In this document: in pieces, positions 1 to 5,363 of the stretch | Layout of the letters: each line of letters starts with the position of its first letter | Position numbering within the stretch: the stretch's first letter is position 1 | DNA from: Bacillota bacterium | GTDB lineage: Bacteria; Bacillota; Clostridia; Lachnospirales; Bianqueaceae | Direction of reading: 5' to 3' | DNA: 5,881 nt | Assembly (NCBI GenBank): GCA_017467985.1 | Contig: JAFUJY010000257.1 | Coordinates: forward strand, 1 to 5,881 | Translations under genes and position numbers: made by a program | The notes under the pieces: model-generated | Seen by the model: only the letters and a program-made list of their open reading frames with translations | What the model was told of the DNA's origin: nothing | Database searches by the model: none

Positions 1-150
1 ATGGCAACGCTTTTTCTTGATTTTCAGATGCCATGCAACAGAAAATCGTAATTATGCGTTGCCAAATGGCATCTGAAAATTGTAAAAAGCCGTTGCCATT
101 TGGCATTTTCTTCAAATACCAGGGGTTTGAGCCATTCGGCAACGATTTTT
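1..150. repeat. Nested inverted-repeat cluster downstream of phoU
   Basis: The sequence is densely self-complementary. Bases 20-34 are a perfect 15-bp inverted repeat of 66-80. Bases 1-9 are a perfect inverted repeat of 91-99, and 10-15 pair with 84-89 with one bulged base (C90). Bases 1-99 can therefore fold into one long hairpin with about 30 Watson-Crick pairs. In its 31-nt loop, GCAAC (35-39) can pair with GTTGC (58-62). A core word, ATGGCAAC or its complement, occurs at 1-8 and 92-99, with degenerate forms at 58-65 and 136-143. GTTGCCAAATGGCAT (58-72) and GTTGCCATTTGGCAT (92-106) are near-identical direct copies 34 nt apart. This design resembles a dispersed palindromic element (REP- or MITE-like). 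No transposase or target-site duplication is visible, and the left end may continue outside the window. Confidence 0.6.
84..144 (-). terminator. Probable intrinsic terminator of the pst-phoU operon
   Basis: On the minus strand, about 60 nt after the phoU stop codon, CGTTGCC (144-138) and TGGC (134-131) pair with GCCA (104-101) and GGCAACG (97-91). This gives a 7-bp stem, a 3x3 internal loop, a 4-bp stem and a 26-nt loop. After GC comes a run of five T on the minus strand (88-84). On the plus strand the same stem is followed by A and five T (146-150), so it could stop transcripts arriving from either side. Bases 91-99 can also pair with 1-9, so alternative folds compete. The long loop makes this only a moderate prediction. 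Confidence 0.5.
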
Positions 151-205
151 CGCCCTTTAGTGAGACAGCCACTGTCGGTTTTCGACTGCATGCAATCCCT
201 ATTTA

Positions 206-859
206 CTACTGTTCCCACAGTTGATGTTCGTGGCTCTTATGCTCACCGGTGATGGAATATTCCACCCACTCTGCGATATTCACCGCATGATCGCCGATCC
301 TTTCCAGATATTTACCCGCCATCAGTAAATCCAGGCCCACACGCATCTCCACCTCGCCCTTCAGCAGTTCCTGACGGATCTTATTAAACAGCCCGTCCAC
401 TTCATCATCCTGGGCAATAACTTGATGCGCCCTCCGTAAGTCCCCTTCCACAAAGGCTGCAACACTTTCATCCACCATTTCCACCGCTGCTTTGGCCATA
501 TCCAAAAGCAGCTCTTTTTCTTTCAGTTTATTTTCCGCCAGATACTGGGCCAGTTCTGCAATATCCGCAGCCTGGTCTCCGATGCGCTCCATATCCGAAA
601 TCATCTTCAGTGCAGAGGATATGGACCTCAGATCCCGGGCCACCGGCTGCTGCTGCAATAACAGCCGCATGCACAGATCCTCAATCTCTCGCTCCAGGGC
701 ATCGATCTTTTCATCTGCGGCAAAGGCTTTTCGGCGTTCCTCGTCCTGACGCACCATCAACGAACTTGCCGCCGCTCCAATGGCCTCCTGGCATAAATTC
801 CCCATTTCAATTAATTTTTCGTGCAGATTATTTAATTGCTCATTGTATCGTTCTCTCAT
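206..859 (-). CDS. phoU: Phosphate transport system regulator PhoU
   Basis: This is a 217-residue all-helical cytoplasmic protein of normal PhoU length. It contains the two tandem PhoU repeats. The first carries the signature DMERIGDQAADIAE (89-102) and the second YLERIGDHAVNIAEWV (184-199); the acidic and His residues of these motifs form the metal-binding faces in known PhoU structures. In the family, PhoU restrains Pst-mediated phosphate uptake and passes the transporter's state to the PhoR/PhoP-type sensor system. The ATG at 859 overlaps the pstB stop by one base (TAATG), which indicates translational coupling. AGGGAG at 869-874 lies 9 nt upstream. It is the last gene of the operon, the usual place, and is followed by a hairpin terminator. 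No residues look missing. Confidence 0.96.
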   Translation of the reverse strand: MRERYNEQLNNLHEKLIEMGNLCQEAIGAAASSLMVRQDEERRKAFAADEKIDALEREIEDLCMRLLLQQQPVARDLRSISSALKMISDMERIGDQAADIAELAQYLAENKLKEKELLLDMAKAAVEMVDESVAAFVEGDLRRAHQVIAQDDEVDGLFNKIRQELLKGEVEMRVGLDLLMAGKYLERIGDHAVNIAEWVEYSITGEHKSHEHQLWEQ

Positions 860-1608
860 TAGCCAAATCTCCCTGTAATATATTCTTCGGTCCGTGTATC
901 CTTGGGCATGCTGAAAATCTGTTGGGTATCCCCCATTTCTACCACCTCTCCCAGCAGAAAAAAGGCGGTTTTATCCGAAATTCTGGCAGCCTGCTGCATG
1001 TTGTGGGTTACCATCACAATAGTATAGTCCTTTTTCAGTTCCAGAGCCAAATCCTCAATTTTTGATGTGGAAATGGGATCCAGCGCTGATGTGGGCTCGT
1101 CCATCAACAACACTTCCGGCTTTACTGCCAGCGCCCGAGCAATGCACAGTCTTTGTTGCTGCCCGCCGGATAATCCCAGGGCGCTCTTTTTCAGTCGATC
1201 CTTCACTTCGTCCCAGATCGCAGCGCCCCTCAAAGACTCTTCCACAATCTGATCCAGTTTAGCCTTTGACCGAATCCCATGGGTTCTGGGTCCAAAGGCA
1301 ATATTGTCATATACACTCATGGGAAAGGGGTTGGGTTTCTGAAACACCATGCCCACTCGCTTACGCAGCAGGCTAGGATCCATCCCCCTATAAATATTTT
1401 CATCATTTAGCAGGATCTCTCCTGTAATTTTGCAGCCCTCCACTAAGTCATTCATACGGTTCAATGTCTTAAGCAATGTGGATTTACCACAACCGGAAGG
1501 ACCGATGAAAGCGGTAATCTCCTTTTCCGGGATCCCCATATCGATACCCTTCAGTGCCTTAAAGTCGTTATACCATAATTCCAGATTCCGAATTGTAAAT
1601 TTATCCAT
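859..1608 (-). CDS. pstB: Phosphate ABC transporter ATP-binding protein PstB
   Basis: This 249-residue ABC ATPase drives phosphate import on the cytoplasmic side of the PstC-PstA channel. All motifs are present: Walker [10 protein letters not shown] (36-44), Q-loop Gln90 followed by KPNPFPMS, which is typical of PstB, signature LSGGQ (146-150), Walker B VLLMDE (166-171) and switch His202. The NRMNDL segment after Walker A and the C-terminal EYITGRFG are also PstB hallmarks. The start was set at the ATG at 1608 because GGAGG (1614-1618) lies 5 nt upstream. An in-frame TTG at 1638 would add ten residues with no family counterpart and lies upstream of that site. The gene overlaps the end of pstA by 8 nt and the start of phoU by 1 nt. 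The assignment is secure. Confidence 0.97.
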   Translation of the reverse strand: MDKFTIRNLELWYNDFKALKGIDMGIPEKEITAFIGPSGCGKSTLLKTLNRMNDLVEGCKITGEILLNDENIYRGMDPSLLRKRVGMVFQKPNPFPMSVYDNIAFGPRTHGIRSKAKLDQIVEESLRGAAIWDEVKDRLKKSALGLSGGQQQRLCIARALAVKPEVLLMDEPTSALDPISTSKIEDLALELKKDYTIVMVTHNMQQAARISDKTAFFLLGEVVEMGDTQQIFSMPKDTRTEEYITGRFG

Positions 1609-2428
1609 GATTTCCTCCCTGCAGTTTCTTTGCCGCAAAACTCGACAATGCGTTGATCAATGCCACCATAATCAGCAAAATCACCGCCGTAGCATAGGCT
1701 TGATCCATATATAATCCTTCTGACAGCAGCGCATACATGTGTACGGCCAAGGTCCGTCCCGAATTCATCAATGTGGCCGGAATTCCAGCCACCGTACCTG
1801 CCGTATAAATCAGCGCCGCAGTCTCGCCCACAATGCGGCCAATGGCCAAAATTACCCCGGACAAGATTCCCGGAATGGCGGACGGCAATATAACACGAAA
1901 GACCGTCCTCAAACGTCCCGCACCCAATCCAAAGCTGCCTTCCCGGTAACTATCCGGTACGGACTTCAGCGCTTCTTCTGTGGTTCGCATGATCGTAGGC
2001 AAGATCATAATGGCCAGCGTCAGTATACCGGATACCATGGACAAATTAAAGTGCAGTGCAATAACAAAGATCAGATGACCAAACAAACCATACACAATAG
2101 ACGGAATTCCCGATAGGGTTTCTGTGGTCGTTCGCACCACCTTTACCAGTCTGCTGCCCCGCTTTGCGTATTCCACCAGATAAATGGCGGATCCTATCCC
2201 TACCGGTACTGCAATCAGCAGGGTCAATGCGATCATCATCACTGTATTAATGATGGCAGGCATCATGGATACGTTTTCACTGTTGTATTCCCAGGCAAAA
2301 AGCTCCGGTGTGATATATGGGATGCCCTTGATCAAAATATATCCTACCAACAGCGTCAGTATGCCCATGACAATGACCTCCGATGCCCACACCAACACTC
2401 GTCCCATCACCGAAAATGGATGCTTCAT
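1601..2428 (-). CDS. pstA: Phosphate ABC transporter permease PstA
   Basis: This is a 275-residue inner-membrane permease, one half of the phosphate channel. The first membrane helix spans about residues 12-33. Five further hydrophobic segments follow, with the second beginning near residue 57. The conserved [12 protein letters not shown] (106-117) marks PstA/PstC proteins. [15 protein letters not shown] (163-177) running into ILP (180-182) is the cytoplasmic coupling (EAA-type) loop that contacts the ATPase, and GRIVGET (197-203) follows it. It is told apart from PstC by its shorter N-terminal periplasmic stretch and by lying between pstC and pstB. The ATG overlaps the pstC stop codon (ATGA), with GGAGG at 2437-2441, 8 nt upstream. 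Its last 8 nt overlap pstB. Nothing about it is unusual. Confidence 0.95.
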   Translation of the reverse strand: MKHPFSVMGRVLVWASEVIVMGILTLLVGYILIKGIPYITPELFAWEYNSENVSMMPAIINTVMMIALTLLIAVPVGIGSAIYLVEYAKRGSRLVKVVRTTTETLSGIPSIVYGLFGHLIFVIALHFNLSMVSGILTLAIMILPTIMRTTEEALKSVPDSYREGSFGLGAGRLRTVFRVILPSAIPGILSGVILAIGRIVGETAALIYTAGTVAGIPATLMNSGRTLAVHMYALLSEGLYMDQAYATAVILLIMVALINALSSFAAKKLQGGNHG

Positions 2429-3276
2429 TCTTTTTCCCTCCTCTTAACAGCCGAAAAGGACAGGTTAATCATCATAATAAATACAAACAGTACAACTGCT
2501 GTAGCGATCAAGGCCTCCCTGTGCAGTTCCGCCGCATATCCCATCTCCAAAACAATATTAGAAGTCAGCGTTCGTACACCGGACAGCAAGCTTCCCGGAA
2601 TCACCGGCTGATTGCCCGCCACCATATTCACCGCCATAGCTTCACCGATGGCGCGGCCGATGCCCAGGATCACACCTGCAATGACACCGGAATTCGCCGC
2701 CGGAAACACAACTTTGAATACACTTCTTTCATGGGTGGCTCCCAGTGCCAGCGCACCTTCATAATAACTGTTATCCACCGCCCGAATGGCCGACTCGGAC
2801 ACACTGATAATCGTGGGCAGAATCATAATCCCCAGCATGATAGACGCTGTCAGCACATTTTTGCCGCCGGTACCTGTCAGTTTCTGCATGATGGGTACAA
2901 TCACAACCAATCCAAAGAAACCATATACAATAGAAGGAATCCCCGCCAACAGATCCACCGCCGGCTTCAATATTTTATATAACCCCGCAGGGCAAAATCT
3001 GGCCATAAATATCGCGCACATCAAGCCGATGGGTACACCAATGACAATCGCTCCTGCAGTTACATAGATACTGCCTATGATCATAGGAAAAATACCATAC
3101 AGATCATTACCCGGCTTCCAGGTCTTTCCCAGCAGGAAGTGAAAAACACCGATTTCCTGCATAGCAGGAATGCCATTGGCCGCCAAAAACACACATATCA
3201 ACACAACTGCAACGATGGAAATGCATGCGGTCAGCAGAAAAACCCCATGCATCATTGTTTCTCCAAACTTTCTCAT
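2425..3276 (-). CDS. pstC: Phosphate ABC transporter permease PstC
   Basis: This is a 283-residue membrane permease that pairs with PstA. The first helix is about residues 11-33. A periplasmic segment containing the PstC-typical FLLGKTWKPGND (47-58) follows, then further helices. The motifs [12 protein letters not shown] (111-122), the coupling loop EGALALGATHERSVFKVVFP (173-192) and GRAIGEAMAV just after it are those of PstC. I chose the ATG at 3276, one base after the pstS stop. A weak GGGAAGAG (3287-3294) lies 10 nt upstream of it, and the junction favours translational coupling to pstS. An in-frame TTG at 3285 would add three residues and overlap pstS by 8 nt, but the same ribosome site would then be almost touching the start codon. 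Confidence 0.94.
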   Translation of the reverse strand: MRKFGETMMHGVFLLTACISIVAVVLICVFLAANGIPAMQEIGVFHFLLGKTWKPGNDLYGIFPMIIGSIYVTAGAIVIGVPIGLMCAIFMARFCPAGLYKILKPAVDLLAGIPSIVYGFFGLVVIVPIMQKLTGTGGKNVLTASIMLGIMILPTIISVSESAIRAVDNSYYEGALALGATHERSVFKVVFPAANSGVIAGVILGIGRAIGEAMAVNMVAGNQPVIPGSLLSGVRTLTSNIVLEMGYAAELHREALIATAVVLFVFIMMINLSFSAVKRREKE

Positions 3277-3277
3277 C

Positions 3278-4129
3278 TTACTCAATCTCTTCCCAGGTCG
3301 TTACTTCGCCGGTGTAGATCTTCATTACCTGCTCACTGGTCATATTCTCCACCGGATTGTCCTGGTTTACAATCACTGCGATACCATCCATGGCGATTAC
3401 GGTGTTTACCAACCCGGCTTCGATTTCGCTGGCCTTCAGATCGCGGCTGGCCATACCGATGTCGCAGATCCCTTCGATGGCAGAATTGACTCCTGTGGTG
3501 GAATCACTCTGCTGAACTTCAATGGTTACACCGCTGTTGATGGCCGTATAAGCTTCCTTCAGCTTTTCCATCACCGGGGTTACCGAAGAGGATCCTGCAA
3601 CAGTAATCTTACCTTCAGCGCCGTTGCTGATAAAAGCACCTGTATTTCCCTGGCTAATGTAACCATTTTCTTCAACAACCGCCTGACCTTCAGCACTCAT
3701 AATGTAGTTGATAAAATCCTGAACTGCATCACTAATCTCTGCCCTGGTTGCAATATTGAAAGGACGAGCAACCTTGTAACTGCCATCTTTGACCGATTCA
3801 ATACTGGGGGTCACACCATCAATCTGCAGCGCCTTTATATCATCATTCAAAGATCCCAGAGAAATATAGCCGATGGCATTTACATTGCCTGCAACCGTTG
3901 TAATCATAACAGAAGTGCTGCTGGTAATCTCGGCGGTCTGGGTCGTATAATCCACTTTGATACCATTTTCATCTTTCTGTTCAATTCCCATCAACTCAAT
4001 AAACGCGCCTCTTGTACCGGAACCATCTTCACGGGAGATTACAGAGATCATTCTGTTTTCTGCACCACATCCTGCAAATACTGTCAGAACCAACATCAAA
4101 CTAAGTACTACTGAAATCATCTTCTTCAT
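3278..4129 (-). CDS. pstS: Circularly permuted phosphate-binding lipoprotein PstS
   Basis: This 283-residue protein is the extracytoplasmic phosphate receptor of the Pst transporter. Residues 1-20 are a signal peptide (MKK, then a hydrophobic run) ending in FAG before the lipid-anchor Cys21, so it should be membrane-tethered. Its domains are in reversed order. Residues 28-158 match the usual C-terminal half: SREDGSGTR (32-40) is the phosphate-binding SGT loop, followed by NAIGYISLGSL (84-94) and the final RPFN...AVVEENGYIS helices. Residues 174-283 match the usual N-terminal half: ITVAGSSSVTP (175-185), QQSDSTTG (206-213), CDIGMASRDL (222-231), then IYTGEVTTWEEIE at the end. In ordinary PstS the WxxI segment runs straight into the SGT-loop segment, so the new termini lie at one clean cut and the old termini are joined by a short linker (about 159-173). 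All expected binding loops are present. The start is the ATG with GGAGG at 4138-4142. Confidence 0.93.
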   Translation of the reverse strand: MKKMISVVLSLMLVLTVFAGCGAENRMISVISREDGSGTRGAFIELMGIEQKDENGIKVDYTTQTAEITSSTSVMITTVAGNVNAIGYISLGSLNDDIKALQIDGVTPSIESVKDGSYKVARPFNIATRAEISDAVQDFINYIMSAEGQAVVEENGYISQGNTGAFISNGAEGKITVAGSSSVTPVMEKLKEAYTAINSGVTIEVQQSDSTTGVNSAIEGICDIGMASRDLKASEIEAGLVNTVIAMDGIAVIVNQDNPVENMTSEQVMKIYTGEVTTWEEIE

Positions 4130-4137
4130 CGTGATTT

Positions 4138-4142
4138 CCTCC
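4138..4142 (-). promoter_or_regulatory. pstS ribosome binding site (decides the start)
   Basis: GGAGG on the minus strand lies 8 nt before the ATG at 4129. An earlier in-frame ATG at 4144 actually contains this site in its second and third codons, so it cannot be the normal start. Choosing the later ATG also gives the expected MKK signal-peptide beginning. Confidence 0.85.
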
Positions 4143-4168
4143 ATTCATTATTTTTTGCTTACGATGAT

Positions 4169-4174
4169 AGTATA
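4169..4174 (-). promoter_or_regulatory. Predicted -10 element of the pst operon promoter
   Basis: TATACT on the minus strand would place the transcription start near base 4162, giving a leader of about 33 nt before pstS. No good -35 hexamer lies 17 nt upstream. A TTTACA box ends 9 nt upstream instead. Promoters activated by PhoB/PhoP often lack a -35 and have the activator box in that place, so the arrangement fits an activated promoter. Confidence 0.55.
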
Positions 4175-4183
4175 ACCTGCTTC

Positions 4184-4233
4184 TGTAAAGATTATCTTCT
4201 CACTTTTGTAAAAACAGCGTAAACCTGTGTAAA
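4184..4233 (-). promoter_or_regulatory. PHO-box-like direct repeats upstream of pstS
   Basis: Read on the minus strand there are TTTACA (4233-4228), TTTACG (4223-4218), TTTACA (4212-4207) and TTTACA (4189-4184). The first three start 10 and 11 nt apart, one helical turn each. The fourth is 23 nt further on, close to two turns. The Gram-positive PhoP site is known as direct repeats of TT(A/C/T)ACA-like hexamers with about 5 nt between them, and these match in word and spacing. The location just before the pstS -10 element supports activation under low phosphate. The regulator gene is not in the window, so identity of the bound protein is inferred. Confidence 0.6.
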
Positions 4234-4235
4234 AT
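4206..4235 (+). promoter_or_regulatory. Possible divergent promoter for the plus-strand gene
   Basis: TTGTAA (4206-4211) and TAAAAT (4230-4235) are 18 nt apart and would start a transcript near base 4242. Both hexamers lie on top of the TTTACA boxes of the pst promoter, so one bound regulator could affect both directions. A weaker alternative lies closer to the gene (TTGTCA at 4281-4286, TATATT at 4307-4312, spacing 20). Confidence is low because AT-rich DNA yields such matches by chance. Confidence 0.3.
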
Positions 4236-4239
4236 TCAA

Positions 4240-4285
4240 GACAAGCTGGGTGCCTCTCTCCTCTGAAAGATACACCCAGCTTGTC
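4240..4285. repeat. Perfect 13-bp inverted repeat in the divergent intergenic region
   Basis: GACAAGCTGGGTG (4240-4252) and CACCCAGCTTGTC (4273-4285) are exact complements around a 20-nt loop. On the plus strand the stem is followed by ATATTTTC, a weak U-rich tail, so it could be an intrinsic terminator or attenuator in the leader of the plus-strand gene. No gene in the window ends here, so an ordinary gene-end terminator is unlikely. It could instead be a transcript-stabilising 5' stem, a barrier to antisense read-through, or a protein-binding palindrome. Confidence 0.7.
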
Positions 4286-4337
4286 ATATTTTCCCACCTT
4301 CTTGCATATATTTTTACTTACAAGGAGGTCTTGTCCT

Positions 4338-5363
4338 ATGAAATACATTATTTATCCTCATAACGGCAGCGGCGATCACGGCAGTGAGGCTCGTTTACGC
4401 AGTCTCCTGCAGTTACTGGCAGGGACACAGTTGGAAGTGTTTTCCGATGCCCCCCAGGAAGACTTACGGTATTGGCCCCATCCCCTTTTTTCTCTGCAAA
4501 GAGCACCGTATCAGCCCTATGTCATTGCTCAAAAAAACTCCGTATTACTGGCCTTTCAAGGAGATCATCCATTATTATTTCCCAGAAGTGTCCCCCACCA
4601 GATCCAGATTCTGCTGGGTGCCTGTGTCCCAGAAGGACTTTCCCTTGATGACTGTACATCTCTTTTTGCCCGGTATCAAATGCTCATCGCCTATGAGCAC
4701 CATTCCTTTCATGAACTATCCCAAATTCATCCCAACGTCATATACTATCCGGATCCACTCTTTATTTCTGCCTCCCAGTCCTTTTTGATTCCCAGCCTAC
4801 TGGCCAATAAAGAATTTCTGCTTCTTTCCATCCATCCGGAACACCGATTATTTGACAGTTCTGTACATTTGATCCAGCACATCCTTGCCACTACCCATTG
4901 GCAGGTAGCACTGGTTCCCTTCTTATGTCAGCCGGAATGCAGCGATCAATCTTTATTGCTGTCCCTGTATCAAACCTTTTGTCATACGGGACGAGTGGTT
5001 ATGGTTCGGGAACTGTCCTCAAAACAAATCCACCACCTGTGCAGCCGTGCCCGCTTTGTGGTCACGTCCCATCCGTCCCAGGCAGTTTTAGCTTATACTT
5101 CCGGGACACCCACCTTGTTGATTCATGATTCGCCCCGGGCACTGCACATTGCTGAAGATCTGTTTGGTCCATCCCATACCCATGTGGCTTCCCCCAAGAG
5201 CATTACAGATTCTCAAGGATTGATCCGTGACCTACATTCTTTGATCGCAGACGAGCACTATCTACAAAAAAAGCAAGGTGAAACTGTTCCCATCTATCAA
5301 GAACAACTCACCTTGCTCAGACAAACCTTATACCGGTCGGATCGAAACCTCGCCGGATTGTAA
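4338..5363 (+). CDS. Divergent polysaccharide pyruvyl transferase-like protein
   Basis: This is a 341-residue cytoplasmic protein with no signal peptide or membrane helix. It begins YPHNGSGDHGSEA (6-18), resembling the glycine-rich GSGNHGCEA start that I recall for a Clostridia branch of the polysaccharide pyruvyl transferase family (PF04230). A DPLF motif follows mid-protein. The C-terminal region, ARFVVTSHPSQAVLAYTSG (238-256) then TPTLL, aligns with the family's second domain, which reads roughly SRxHAxIAAxxxGVP. Family members transfer pyruvate from PEP to sugars of cell-wall or surface polymers. Here the catalytic R-x-H position appears to read H245-P-S247, so activity is doubtful. AAGGAGG (4322-4328), 9 nt upstream, fixes the ATG; an earlier in-frame ATG at 4281 lacks support. 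It is divergent from pstS and overlaps birA tail to tail by 36 nt. No glycan genes are nearby, so its role is unknown. Confidence 0.65.
   Translation: MKYIIYPHNGSGDHGSEARLRSLLQLLAGTQLEVFSDAPQEDLRYWPHPLFSLQRAPYQPYVIAQKNSVLLAFQGDHPLLFPRSVPHQIQILLGACVPEGLSLDDCTSLFARYQMLIAYEHHSFHELSQIHPNVIYYPDPLFISASQSFLIPSLLANKEFLLLSIHPEHRLFDSSVHLIQHILATTHWQVALVPFLCQPECSDQSLLLSLYQTFCHTGRVVMVRELSSKQIHHLCSRARFVVTSHPSQAVLAYTSGTPTLLIHDSPRALHIAEDLFGPSHTHVASPKSITDSQGLIRDLHSLIADEHYLQKKQGETVPIYQEQLTLLRQTLYRSDRNLAGL
5266..5317 (-). terminator. Intrinsic terminator of birA, inside the neighbouring gene
   Basis: On the minus strand, starting 10 nt after the birA stop codon, AGCAAGGTGA (5317-5308) pairs perfectly with TCACCTTGCT (5281-5272). 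A second helix of 5 bp (5305-5301 with 5289-5285) forms inside it, closing an 11-nt loop. The stem runs directly into seven T on the minus strand (5272-5266). No T-run follows on the plus strand, so it is directional for birA. It lies wholly within the coding sequence of the plus-strand gene. Confidence 0.8.

Noticed and set aside
164..176. Small hairpin GACAG-CCA-CTGTC followed by GGTTTT
   Set aside because: The stem is only 5 bp and it is not needed, because a longer stem with a T-run lies just beyond it for the operon.
188..195. TGCATGCA palindrome
   Set aside because: An isolated 8-bp palindrome is expected by chance and has no context suggesting an operator.
24..218. Short open frames on both strands (64 codons minus, 63 codons plus) across the palindromic cluster
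   Set aside because: They run through the inverted repeats, overlap each other on opposite strands and lack ribosome sites. They are best explained as by-products of the repeat sequence, though similar translated repeats might be annotated as small hypothetical proteins elsewhere.
3170..4114. 314-codon open frame on the plus strand, antisense to pstS and the start of pstC
   Set aside because: It lies opposite well-supported genes, has no ribosome binding site that I can see and no recognisable motif. Its Asn, His and Cys content is what the complement of the pst codons would give.
3278..4129. pstS as a truncated or frameshifted pseudogene
   Set aside because: It lacks the usual N-terminal beginning, but both halves are present and uninterrupted. 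A reordered intact gene explains it better than decay.
4130..4144. Longer pstS beginning at the upstream ATG (MEEIT...)
   Set aside because: This start codon overlaps the ribosome binding site of the next ATG and would place acidic residues before the signal peptide.
4148..4348. 66-codon minus-strand open frame in the pstS upstream region
   Set aside because: It spans the hairpin, the TTTACA boxes and the pstS promoter, which fully account for the region. No convincing start signal or family resemblance was seen.
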